The position numbers and the translations under genes are program-made. Below are positions 18,261-26,148 of a stretch of 64,000 bases of DNA, in pieces. Location: the NCBI GenBank assembly GCA_030066085.1, contig JASJCI010000001.1, forward strand, positions 196,380 through 260,379. The letters run 5' to 3'. How positions within the stretch are numbered: the stretch's first letter is position 1; each line of letters opens with the position of its first letter. Source of the stretch: Gammaproteobacteria bacterium (GTDB lineage: Bacteria; Pseudomonadota; Gammaproteobacteria; GCA-001735895). The notes under the pieces are model-generated. The model was not told the DNA's origin, ran no database searches, and saw only the letters and a program-made list of their open reading frames with translations.

Positions 18261-18695
18261 ATGAATACTATCCACTTCGCTATTGCATCGATTGTCGATG
18301 CCAACACCGGCTACCGCCGGCTGCACAGCGCCGAGCACATCGACTACGGCCTTGTCGAACGCGAGGGACCTGCAACCCGGTCGCATTCGCTGCGCGCAAT
18401 ATTCGGCCTGCTCAGGAACAAAATCGCCGGGCTGATCGAACGCGGCCGAGAACAGGCCGCGCGGCGTCGACAGCTCAACCAGCTGGCCGCGCTGAGCGAC
18501 CGCAGCCTGCGCGATATCGGCCTGCATCGCGGCGACATCTATGCGCTCGAGAGCGGTCAGATCTCGCTCGTGGACCTGCATCGCGGGCGTCGGCAACGGT
18601 CGCAGCGGGAACTGGGACGACTCGAAACGCATTCACTGGCCTTGCCGCGGGCAGCGGTCAACGATCACTCGGCCGGCGCAACCCGCTGCGCCTGA
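18261..18695 (+). CDS. DUF1127 domain protein
   Basis: Protein of 144 residues with a DUF1127 (YjiS-like) segment at about residues 75-100, reading LAALSDRSLRDIGLHRGDIY. The family is small, arginine-rich and abundant in Alpha- and Gammaproteobacteria, where some members act in phosphate, stress or RNA-related regulation. This one is longer than usual, with an extra N-terminal half (to residue about 45) and a basic linker rich in R and Q. It is divergent from the GcvA-like LysR, which may control it. Function is not assigned. Confidence 0.85.
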   Translation: MNTIHFAIASIVDANTGYRRLHSAEHIDYGLVEREGPATRSHSLRAIFGLLRNKIAGLIERGREQAARRRQLNQLAALSDRSLRDIGLHRGDIYALESGQISLVDLHRGRRQRSQRELGRLETHSLALPRAAVNDHSAGATRCA

Positions 18696-18739
18696 GCAGC
18701 GCTCGAGGGGCGCCACCGGCGTGTCGCCCCGTGCTGCGG

Positions 18740-19690
18740 TCAATTCCCCAGTATTTCCCGTCGCCAGCTGTCGACCAGGTACCTGGCAATCGAATCACGC
18801 CGCGGCAGGCAAAACGAATCCCCGTCATCACCCCACTCGCCGAAGTCGAGCAATTGTTCGGCTTCGAACCAGTGGGCTTCCTCGATTTCCTCGCCGTCGA
18901 TATCGATCTCGTCGGTGAGCGCACGGGCTCGGAATCCGAGCATGATCGAGGATGGAAACGGCCACGGCTGCGACGCCTGGTAGGTAACCCGGTCGACACG
19001 CACACCGACTTCTTCGTAAACCTCCCGAATCACGGTCTCCTCGAGACTTTCGAGCGGATCGACAAATCCCGCCAGGGTCGACATCATCCGGCTCGGGAAA
19101 CGTGAATTGCGCGCCAGCAGGCAACGTGGTCGCGCCGGATCGGAGCGATCCTCGACCAGCATGATGACCGCCGGGTCGGTACGCGGAAAATGCACCCGGG
19201 CACAATCCGGATTGGCGCAGCGACGCATGTGGCCACCGTTTTCGCTGCGGGTGGGGTGGCCGCAGGCACCGCAGTAGCGATGGTTACGGTTCCAGAACAG
19301 CAGTCCGCGGGCAAGGGCAAGGCGTGCGGCCTGTTGCGCCTCCAGCAGCCAGCCAACGCTGCGCAGGTCGACAAAATCATATGGTCCGACCAGCGGCGCC
19401 AGCTGCGCCTCGTCATGCCGGGAAACGTCCAGCGCGAACAAGGGCCCGTGTTCGTCGAGGCCGAGAAACACGAGCTGCGCGAATTCCTCGACCAGTGCGG
19501 CGACACGTGCACCTGGCAGATCGATCACATCGGGCGGACGCATACGCGGCTGCGGCCAGTGCATCAGGCTCTTGTCGTCGCGCAAAATGAAAACGCGGCA
19601 TTGCTGCCGCATCCATTGGCTGCGTATCCAGCCCGGGTCCCGGCGCGAATCGCTCGCGCGATCAAGGCTTAGCCCGCGGTAGTAGATCAC
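18740..19690 (-). CDS. nudC: NAD+ diphosphatase NudC (Nudix hydrolase)
   Basis: Cleaves NAD(H) to NMN(H) and AMP, and removes NAD caps from RNA in E. coli. From the chosen GTG 19690 it has 316 residues: an N-terminal domain, a four-cysteine zinc ribbon at Cys140, 143, 158 and 163 (CGACGHPT ... CANPDC), and a Nudix box around GFVDPLESLEETVIREVYEE. The NudC-specific SQPWPFP motif follows (ASQPWPFPSSIM). I chose GTG 19690 because it overlaps the TGA of the preceding small gene as GTGA; a TTG at 19777 would give 29 more residues lying within that gene. It is last in a three-gene leftward group. Confidence 0.9.
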   Translation of the reverse strand: MIYYRGLSLDRASDSRRDPGWIRSQWMRQQCRVFILRDDKSLMHWPQPRMRPPDVIDLPGARVAALVEEFAQLVFLGLDEHGPLFALDVSRHDEAQLAPLVGPYDFVDLRSVGWLLEAQQAARLALARGLLFWNRNHRYCGACGHPTRSENGGHMRRCANPDCARVHFPRTDPAVIMLVEDRSDPARPRCLLARNSRFPSRMMSTLAGFVDPLESLEETVIREVYEEVGVRVDRVTYQASQPWPFPSSIMLGFRARALTDEIDIDGEEIEEAHWFEAEQLLDFGEWGDDGDSFCLPRRDSIARYLVDSWRREILGN

Positions 19691-20016
19691 CCTCGGGAAC
19701 TGCTTGCCGAAGCCGAATCCCGGTGGGAATCGATCGCCCTTGCCAGCGTAGGGTATTGCCGGCAGCCGAGCGGGCAAATGCGGTCGGCAATCTCCGGCCG
19801 CTGCACGGCCTTGTCGAGCCGCTTGCTGTCGAAGTACAGCTCAGCGGGATACTCTTTGGCACCGCGCTGCCGCGGTTCGACCTCGATCATGTCGACCGGC
19901 GGCTGCGGGCCGGCATTGGAGCTGTGATTTGCGGCGGCGGCAGCCGGGCCCGACCAGGCGAACGCAAGCACGGGCATCGTGACGGCGAGGTACCTGCAGG
20001 CAGTGGATTTGGTCAT
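19687..20016 (-). CDS. Small secreted protein, shortened relative of the neighbouring TPR protein
   Basis: Predicted 109-residue exported protein from ATG 20016 (GGGGGGG upstream). A signal peptide spans about residues 1-28 (RYLAVTMPVLAFAWSGPAAA). The mature C-terminal half aligns by eye with the C-terminus of the TPR protein encoded just upstream: RGAKEYPAELYFDSKRLDKA against RGANEYLGELYLQMGELDKA, and CPLGCRQYPTLARAI against CFFGCREYDMLEQAI. The two cysteines are kept, the TPR repeats are gone. It sits 99 bases after that gene and its stop overlaps the NudC start. Reading: a partial tandem duplicate that may still be expressed. Function unknown. Confidence 0.7.
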   Translation of the reverse strand: MTKSTACRYLAVTMPVLAFAWSGPAAAAANHSSNAGPQPPVDMIEVEPRQRGAKEYPAELYFDSKRLDKAVQRPEIADRICPLGCRQYPTLARAIDSHRDSASASSSRG

Positions 20017-20087
20017 CGGCCCCCCCGGACTGGTATGCGGGCCATTATAAGGGGGTTGCCGCCGCAACTCCATTGCGACGGCCGGGA

Positions 20088-20110
20088 CCCCTGCCTGCAG
20101 GGGGGTTTTT
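20088..20110 (+). terminator. Terminator-like hairpin on the plus strand
   Basis: CCCCTGC (20088-20094) pairs with GCAGGGG (20097-20103) and is followed by five Ts. Orientation is rightward, although all nearby genes run leftward, so it would stop antisense transcription only. The loop is very short. It could be chance palindromic sequence. Confidence 0.35.
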
Positions 20111-20115
20111 ACGCC

Positions 20116-20574
20116 TCAGGAGGGATTTTGCTGCCGGTACTCGCGGATCGCCTGCTCCAGCATGTCATACTCGCGGCAACCGAAAAAACACGCGTCGTCG
20201 AGCACGACGAGGCGTTCCTCGGCTTTGTCGAGCTCTCCCATCTGCAGGTACAGCTCGCCGAGGTATTCATTTGCGCCTCGGTGCTCGGGCTCGACCGCAA
20301 GCGCCTTCATGTAGTGCTCCAGCGCGACATCGAAACGCGCGAGCTTGCGGTTGCTGAACGCATACAGGTTGAGCAGGTCGGCGTCTTGCGGGCTGTCCTG
20401 CAGTGCAACGGCCAGTTTCTCGATGGCCTGCTCGTACTCACTGGCCTCGATCAGCTCATAATAGGCATCGAGTCGCGAGTTGCTTTCGTAGCGGCTGCCG
20501 CCATCCGCGAGCGTACCGCCGAATGGTGTCACTATCAGAAGCCCCGTAAGGGCAATCAACGCTGTCTTGTACAT
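20116..20574 (-). CDS. Secreted tetratricopeptide-repeat protein
   Basis: Protein of 152 residues with a signal peptide (MYKTALIALTGLLIVTPFGG, cleavage near residue 24). About residues 35-120 form two to three TPR-like helix pairs (EYEQAIEKLAVALQDSPQDADLL split as YEQAIEKLAVALQDSPQDAD; KLARFDVALEHYMKALAVEP; YLGELYLQMGELDKAEERL). The C-terminus carries a conserved two-cysteine motif, CFFGCREYDMLEQAI, seen in a family of small proteobacterial TPR proteins. Likely periplasmic, with a scaffold role. It is first of a group with its shortened relative and NudC. Confidence 0.85.
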   Translation of the reverse strand: MYKTALIALTGLLIVTPFGGTLADGGSRYESNSRLDAYYELIEASEYEQAIEKLAVALQDSPQDADLLNLYAFSNRKLARFDVALEHYMKALAVEPEHRGANEYLGELYLQMGELDKAEERLVVLDDACFFGCREYDMLEQAIREYRQQNPS

Positions 20575-20622
20575 TTGCTTGTCTCCGGTTTTCTCAGTTT
20601 ACGGCCAGAACCGCCGCGCGGA

Positions 20623-21819
20623 TCAGCTGATAACCCCGTCTGCTCGCAGGGCTTCGATTTCGGTCTCGCCGAGACCGAGCAGTTGCTCGAAAATCTCGCG
20701 ATTGGCCGCCCCCAACTCACCGCCGGGCCAGCGGGTTGTGCCCGGAGTGCGCGCCAGGCGCGGCAGAATGGCCGGAATCCTGAGCGGCTGACCGTCGATT
20801 TCGACCGTCTCGAACAGGCCACGCGCATTGAAGTGCGGATCTACGAGCATATCGGCAACACTGTAGATCGGCCCCGCCGGCACCCTGGCCGCGTCCAGGC
20901 GCTCCAGCAGTACAGCAGCCGGCTGATCCAGGCACCAGGCGGCCAGCACCGCATCGATTTCGGCCTCGTGCTCGACCCGACCCGGGTTGGTCGCCAGGCG
21001 CGGGTCCTCGGCCAGGTCGCTGCGACCGACCGCGACCATGAGGCGCTGGAATATCGAATCACCATTGCCGCCGATCACGATGTAGCGCCCGTCGGCGCAG
21101 CGATAGGTATTGGTCGGCACGATCCCGGTAACGGTACTGCCGGAAGGCTCCCGCACAACGCCGTTAGCGTCGAACTCCGGGACCACGGCCTCCATCAGGT
21201 TGAACATCGACTCCACCAGCGACACGTCGACCACCTGGCCCGCACCGCTGCGCTTTTTCTCGAGCAGCGCAAGCGCAATCCCGAGCGCCGCGTGTATCCC
21301 GGAGATCGTATCGCCGATACTGAGGTTGGGCCGTACCGGCGCCTCGCCGGGATGGCCGTTGACGTAGCGAAAGCCGCTCATGCCCTCGCACACCGAGGCA
21401 AAGCCGGGCTTGCCGGCATAGGGGCCGTCCTGGCCGTATCCGGAAATGCGCGCGTACACCAGGCCGGCATTACTGGCGCGAAAATCCTCTGGACCGAGGC
21501 CCCAGCCTTCGACTACCCCGGGCCTGAAATTCTCGACCACGACATCGGCCTGCTCGATGAGACGACGGGCAAGCTGCCTGCCCTGCTCCGACTTGAGATC
21601 GAGGCTGACCGATTTCTTGTTGCGCGCGAGCGAGCGCCACCAGAGCGACGTGTCACCGCGCATCTCGCGCCAGCGCCTGATCGGATCACCGCCTGCGGGC
21701 GGCTCGATCTTGATGACCTCGGCGCCGAAGTACCCGAGCATGCAGCCGCAGAAAGGGCCGGCCAGCAGCTGGCCGAGCTCGATCACGCGATACCCTTCGA
21801 GGGGTCCGGATCCTGTCAT
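20623..21819 (-). CDS. Class III CoA-transferase (CaiB/BaiF family)
   Basis: Transfers CoA between carboxylic acids through a ternary mechanism; 398 residues, the usual family length. Family features: N-terminal GYRVIELGQLLAGPFCGCML, then GAEVIKIEPPAGGDPIR, RNKKSVSLDLKSEQGR, VVVENFRPGV and the IGDTISGIHAALGIALAL helix. The catalytic aspartate of this family falls in the middle of the chain; I cannot fix it without an alignment. Substrates in the family range from carnitine and formate/oxalate to succinate and itaconate. It stands alone on its strand between the TPR protein and phoH, so context is uninformative. Confidence 0.88.
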   Translation of the reverse strand: MTGSGPLEGYRVIELGQLLAGPFCGCMLGYFGAEVIKIEPPAGGDPIRRWREMRGDTSLWWRSLARNKKSVSLDLKSEQGRQLARRLIEQADVVVENFRPGVVEGWGLGPEDFRASNAGLVYARISGYGQDGPYAGKPGFASVCEGMSGFRYVNGHPGEAPVRPNLSIGDTISGIHAALGIALALLEKKRSGAGQVVDVSLVESMFNLMEAVVPEFDANGVVREPSGSTVTGIVPTNTYRCADGRYIVIGGNGDSIFQRLMVAVGRSDLAEDPRLATNPGRVEHEAEIDAVLAAWCLDQPAAVLLERLDAARVPAGPIYSVADMLVDPHFNARGLFETVEIDGQPLRIPAILPRLARTPGTTRWPGGELGAANREIFEQLLGLGETEIEALRADGVIS

Positions 21820-22057
21820 GGCGATTCCCGCTTGAACTGAGCGTAAAATGGTACGTCAAGCGCGCAACCAGATCTATTCGTCTTGATCCCACGGCCTTTT
21901 GTGCCGGGCCCGCATTAACCGCTGCCGCGTGCCCGACCGTCCCGGAATCCCGTTCATCAACCGAACCCCGTCGTGTTCGGGTCAAAATTTGCCAATTCGA
22001 TCTATGCCCGCCGGGCAGTTTGAATTACCATTAGTTGTCACTCAAGAACCGAACTGT

Positions 22058-23476
22058 ATGTCACCCGTAGTACTGGCCGATTCAGGCAACGCATCGAAGA
22101 TATTCGTACTCGATACGAACGTTTTAATGCACGACCCTTCCGCGCTCTTCAAGTTCCAGGAACACCACGTCTACCTGCCGATGACCGTGCTCGAGGAACT
22201 GGATAACGCCAAGATCGGCGTATCCGAGGTAGCGCGTAACGTGCGCCAGACCAACCGCTTCATCGACGAGCTGCTGACCGCGCAAAAAGAGGTGGTCATC
22301 GAGCAAGGCCTGCAGCTTTCCCAGTTCACTCCCGCCGAGGAGCCGTATCGCTGCAGCGGACGCCTGTTCTTCCAGACCCAGGCCCACGGCAGCAACCTGC
22401 CCGATTCCCTGCCGGGCAACAAGAACGACAATTCGATCCTGAATACGATCATTTCGCTCGAGGATGAAGTCCGCGATCACGAAATCATCCTGGTTTCGAA
22501 AGATATCAACCTGCGGATCAAGGCCGCGATCCTCGGCATCAAGGCCGAGGACTACGCCAACGACCGCGTGGTCGACGATCTCGACCTGCTGTTCAGCGGT
22601 TCGCGCCAGCTGCCGGCAGACTTCTGGGAGACCCACGGCAAGCAAATCGAGAGCTGGCAGGACGAGGGCAAGGCTTTCTACGAGGTCGAGAAGCTGAACG
22701 GCGAGGAGTGGTTTCCGAACCAGTTCATCTACCTCGACAGCGATTTCGAGGCGATAGTGCGCAAGCGCAATGAAAACGGTTTCCTGATCGAAGTCTGCCA
22801 GAATTACTACGGCCAGCGTCACTCGGTCTGGGGCATCACCGCGCGCAACCGGGAACAGAATTTTGCCCTCAACCTGCTGATGGATCCGGAAATCGATTTT
22901 GTCACCCTGTCTGGCAGCGCCGGCACCGGCAAGACCCTGCTCGCGCTGGCGGCAGGTCTTACGCAGACCCTGGACCAGGGCCTTTACAAGGAAATCATCA
23001 TGACCCGGGTTACGATTCCCATCGGCGAGGACATCGGTTTTCTTCCCGGCAGTGAAGAGGAAAAGATGACGCCCTGGATGGGTGCCCTGATGGACAACAT
23101 GGAGGTTCTCACCGGCAGTGACCAGAAGGACTCGTGGGAACAGGCAGCCACCAACGACCTGCTGCGTAACCGGATCAAGATACGTTCGCTCAATTTCATG
23201 CGCGGACGGACTTTCCAGAACAAGTACATCATCATCGACGAGGCGCAGAACCTGACATCGAAACAGATGAAAACCCTGGTTACGCGTAGCGGCAGCGGTA
23301 CCAAGATCGTCTGTCTCGGCAACCTGAAGCAGATCGACACCCCCTACCTGACCGAGACCACGTCAGGCCTGACTTACGTGGTCGATCGCTTCAAGTACTG
23401 GGAACACAGCGGCCATGTCACCCTGATGAGCGTTGAGCGCTCGCGCCTGGCGGACTACGCGTCCGATAACCTCTAG
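22058..23476 (+). CDS. PhoH-family ATPase with N-terminal PIN domain (PhoH2 type)
   Basis: Predicted ATP-dependent RNA helicase-nuclease of the PhoH2 type, 472 residues from ATG 22058. The PIN ribonuclease domain is at about residues 10-150 (IFVLDTNVLMHDP with the first acidic residue). The PhoH ATPase domain is at about 265-470, with Walker A SGSAGTGKT and Walker B YIIIDEAQN. I chose 22058 because the PIN core begins directly after it; the longer reading from 21899 gives an atypical leader. PhoH2 proteins in mycobacteria unwind and cleave RNA. The gene stands alone and converges with the next gene, whose stop is 17 bases away. Confidence 0.9.
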   Translation: MSPVVLADSGNASKIFVLDTNVLMHDPSALFKFQEHHVYLPMTVLEELDNAKIGVSEVARNVRQTNRFIDELLTAQKEVVIEQGLQLSQFTPAEEPYRCSGRLFFQTQAHGSNLPDSLPGNKNDNSILNTIISLEDEVRDHEIILVSKDINLRIKAAILGIKAEDYANDRVVDDLDLLFSGSRQLPADFWETHGKQIESWQDEGKAFYEVEKLNGEEWFPNQFIYLDSDFEAIVRKRNENGFLIEVCQNYYGQRHSVWGITARNREQNFALNLLMDPEIDFVTLSGSAGTGKTLLALAAGLTQTLDQGLYKEIIMTRVTIPIGEDIGFLPGSEEEKMTPWMGALMDNMEVLTGSDQKDSWEQAATNDLLRNRIKIRSLNFMRGRTFQNKYIIIDEAQNLTSKQMKTLVTRSGSGTKIVCLGNLKQIDTPYLTETTSGLTYVVDRFKYWEHSGHVTLMSVERSRLADYASDNL

Positions 23477-23493
23477 CGCGATCCTGTCGGCGT

Positions 23494-24075
23494 TCAGTCT
23501 TCCGCCAGGGTTATGCCGGTGGTGTCCGGCGGCGGCGGCTCCGCCTGCTTGCTGCCATCGCTGAGATCCGAGCCGACCGGCGCCATGTCCAGCCCCGAGA
23601 TATCGATCTGTGGCTCGTCGGGCGCCTGGTATTCGTCCTGCAGTTCGCTGCCGACCGGGGCGATGGTCGCGGACAGATCCTCGATCTGGTCGCCGGTAAT
23701 ACCGAGCGGATCGGTTTGCGGTGGCGGCGCGACCTCGCCGTCGTACTGCGTTTGGTAAACCTGCGCGGCAGCGGCTGCAGCCGGCGCCGCCTCGGTGGCT
23801 GCGGGAGCTGCCTGCGGCTCGGCCGCCGCCGGCGCGGCACCACCCATCGGGCGCACCTCGCATTCGGCCCCGGCGCGCGTCAGCGCGGTCTGGTACTTGG
23901 CCGCGGTTGCCTGGTCGATATTTTTCTTGATGATGATGCGTTTACCCGAGAACAGCTGCGCCAGCTTGGCCTCGTCCGCATTGAACATCTTGCCGACTTT
24001 CGCGCGCACCTCGGCCGGGTCTTCGCCGTCACGTACGACACCCGCAAAAGAGACTTCGAACAGATCATCACTCAT
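23494..24075 (-). CDS. Hypothetical protein with small N-terminal domain and Ala/Pro-rich tail
   Basis: Protein of 193 residues from ATG 24075, which has GGGGAAG upstream. Residues 1-75 form a compact alpha-beta domain (FEVSFAGVVRDGEDPAEVRA, then LFSGKRIIIKKNIDQATAAK and ALTRAGAECEVRP). I have seen this pattern at the N-terminus of assorted gammaproteobacterial proteins, often with membrane segments after it, but none is present here. The rest is low-complexity, rich in A, P, Q and D, with a repeated short phrase: ATIAPVGSEL and DMAPVGSDL. No function is known to me. It is divergent from ppnN across 55 bases. Confidence 0.75.
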   Translation of the reverse strand: MSDDLFEVSFAGVVRDGEDPAEVRAKVGKMFNADEAKLAQLFSGKRIIIKKNIDQATAAKYQTALTRAGAECEVRPMGGAAPAAAEPQAAPAATEAAPAAAAAAQVYQTQYDGEVAPPPQTDPLGITGDQIEDLSATIAPVGSELQDEYQAPDEPQIDISGLDMAPVGSDLSDGSKQAEPPPPDTTGITLAED

Positions 24076-24130
24076 GGCAGCTTCCCCTGTCACTGCACTA
24101 TACTATAGATCAATTTTTCACATCCGGCCG

Positions 24131-25507
24131 ATGACTAAAAACACCGAAATCACCCGCCTGACACCGCGCGGGCAGCTCGATATCCTCTCGCAACTGGAGG
24201 TCAATCAGCTAAAGCAGGGAAGCGAGGATGACGGACTCTACGAAACCTTTCGTCGCTGCGCGCTCGCGGTACTCAATGTCGACAGCCAGACCGACGACGC
24301 CCGCGAAGTACTCGAGCGTCACCGTGATTTTGCAATCCGCGTGGTTCAGCAGGAACGCGGCATCAAGCTCGAAATCGAAAACGCCCCCGACAGCGCCTTC
24401 GTGGACGGCAGGGTCATCAGCGGTATCCAGGAACAGTTATTCGCCGTCCTGCGCGACGTCTCCTACGTCAAGAACAAGATCTCGTCCAACCAGATCTTCG
24501 ACCCGGCCAGCAGCGAAGGTATCACCAATATCGTGTTTCACATCCTGCGCAACGCGCGGGTCCTGTTGCCGGAGGTCGAGCCCAACCTGGTGGTCTGCTG
24601 GGGTGGCCACTCGATTGCGCGCGACGAGTACGACTACTGCAAGGAAGTGGGTTACCAGATGGGATTGCGCGGGCTGCATGTCTGCACCGGCTGCGGTCCC
24701 GGGGCGATGAAGGCACCGATGAAAGGCGCGGCCATCGGCCACAACAAGCAACGCATCAGGCGCGGTCGTTACGTCGGCCTGACCGAGCCCGGTATCATCG
24801 CCGCCGAATCGCCCAACCCCATCGTCAACGAACTGGTCATCCTGCCCGATATCGAGAAACGTCTCGAAGCTTTCGTCCGCCTCGGCCACGGCATCGTCGT
24901 CTTTCCGGGCGGCGTCGGCACCGCGGAGGAGATCCTGTTCCTGCTCGGCATCATGACCAACCCGGACAACCGCCACATACCCTTCCCGCTGATCCTGACC
25001 GGCCCGTCCGAGGCGCGCGATTACTTTCGCCAGATCGACGATTTCATTCGCCTCGCCCTGGGGCGCGATGCCCAGGAGCACTACAGCATCATCATCGACG
25101 ACCCGCAAAAAGTGGCGCGCGAGGTCAGTGCCGGGCTGGAATCGGTGCGTAATTTCCGCCGCGAACATGCCGACGCCTATTACTTCAACTGGATCCTGAA
25201 CATCGATTTCCAGTTCCAGCAACCCTTCATGCCCCGGCACGACCAGGTCGCGGCACTGAACCTGGCGCGCGATCAGCCCACCCATCAGCTGGCGGCCGAC
25301 CTGCGGCGGGCGTTTTCCGCGATTGTCGCCGGTAACGTCAAGGACGAGGGTATTCGATCGATCGAGCGCGAAGGGCCATTCCAGATTCACGGCGACCGCG
25401 AAATCATGACCGCGCTCGATGGCCTGCTGCATTCCTTCGTCACCCAGCAGCGCATGAAAGTACCGGGCAAGGCTTACACGCCCTGTTACGATCTGCACCA
25501 CCGGTAG
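24131..25507 (+). CDS. ppnN: Pyrimidine/purine nucleotide 5'-monophosphate nucleosidase PpnN (LOG family)
   Basis: Hydrolyses nucleoside monophosphates to base plus ribose 5-phosphate; in E. coli it binds and is stimulated by (p)ppGpp. Length is 458 residues from ATG 24131, close to the 454 of E. coli PpnN. The central LOG (Rossmann) domain shows GCGPGAMKAPMKGA near residue 195 and PGGVGTAEEIL near 265, the signature PGGxGTxxE. The flanking N- and C-terminal domains that distinguish PpnN from short LOG proteins are present. The reading from 23795 is too long, overlapping the opposite gene. Confidence 0.93.
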   Translation: MTKNTEITRLTPRGQLDILSQLEVNQLKQGSEDDGLYETFRRCALAVLNVDSQTDDAREVLERHRDFAIRVVQQERGIKLEIENAPDSAFVDGRVISGIQEQLFAVLRDVSYVKNKISSNQIFDPASSEGITNIVFHILRNARVLLPEVEPNLVVCWGGHSIARDEYDYCKEVGYQMGLRGLHVCTGCGPGAMKAPMKGAAIGHNKQRIRRGRYVGLTEPGIIAAESPNPIVNELVILPDIEKRLEAFVRLGHGIVVFPGGVGTAEEILFLLGIMTNPDNRHIPFPLILTGPSEARDYFRQIDDFIRLALGRDAQEHYSIIIDDPQKVAREVSAGLESVRNFRREHADAYYFNWILNIDFQFQQPFMPRHDQVAALNLARDQPTHQLAADLRRAFSAIVAGNVKDEGIRSIEREGPFQIHGDREIMTALDGLLHSFVTQQRMKVPGKAYTPCYDLHHR

Positions 25508-25513
25508 CACGAC

Positions 25514-25981
25514 ATGCAGGCATCGGCTATGAGCGGCACCATCAGGGGGATCGCGATCAAGAACAGGCCGCGGGTAAAAATGCAGTCGATCGACAGCGCG
25601 CGGATCAGCGTGCACAGCGGCATTCTCGGTGACTTTCGCGGCGCGCAGGCGGGCCGCCAGGTTACCCTGCTCAGTGAGCCCGCCTGGCACGGGGTCTGCG
25701 CCGAACTGGGTACCGACCTGCCCTGGACCCTGCGACGCGCCAACCTGCTGGTCGACGGGGTCGAATTCGATGCATCTTTCGTCGACCGGCGGGTTTTCAT
25801 CGGCGCGGTCGAGCTCATCGTGCGCCAGCAAACCGTACCCTGCAGCAACATGGATGCCCAGCACCAGGGACTCAGCGCCGCGCTGGCCAGCAACTGGCGC
25901 GGGGGAATCTGTTGCGACGTCATCCAGCCCGGCGAGGTCAGGCTCGGCGATCTCGTCGAATTCGCTTGCAGCGATTCCTGA
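25514..25981 (+). CDS. MOSC-domain protein
   Basis: Single MOSC domain of 155 residues, or 150 if the internal ATG at 25529 is used; neither start has a clear ribosome-binding site. Family features: GILGDFRG, RQVTLLSEPAWHGVCAELG, and LPWTLRRANLLVDGV, typical of short bacterial MOSC proteins. MOSC domains usually bind the molybdenum cofactor or handle sulfur, through a conserved cysteine; here the candidate is in TVPCSNMDAQH. It follows ppnN by 6 bases and is probably co-transcribed. Substrate unknown. Confidence 0.8.
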   Translation: MQASAMSGTIRGIAIKNRPRVKMQSIDSARISVHSGILGDFRGAQAGRQVTLLSEPAWHGVCAELGTDLPWTLRRANLLVDGVEFDASFVDRRVFIGAVELIVRQQTVPCSNMDAQHQGLSAALASNWRGGICCDVIQPGEVRLGDLVEFACSDS

Positions 25982-26148
25982 CTGCATGCGGCTGACCCAA
26001 CAATCGTGACCGCCGGCCAGCCCGCGCGCGATCGCCGATATTCGATTGCTGACGAATGGAACCCCGGTGGCGGGCGATTATCGACCTGGCCCCGGAAACA
26101 ATTCAGCTCCGGTGATACCTTGCCGCGCGCGACCAGGCTCCGTGCGGG

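Noticed and set aside
19723-21840. 705-codon open frame on the plus strand opposite the TPR and CoA-transferase genes
   Set aside because: It covers several minus-strand genes with clear signal peptides and family motifs; it has none.
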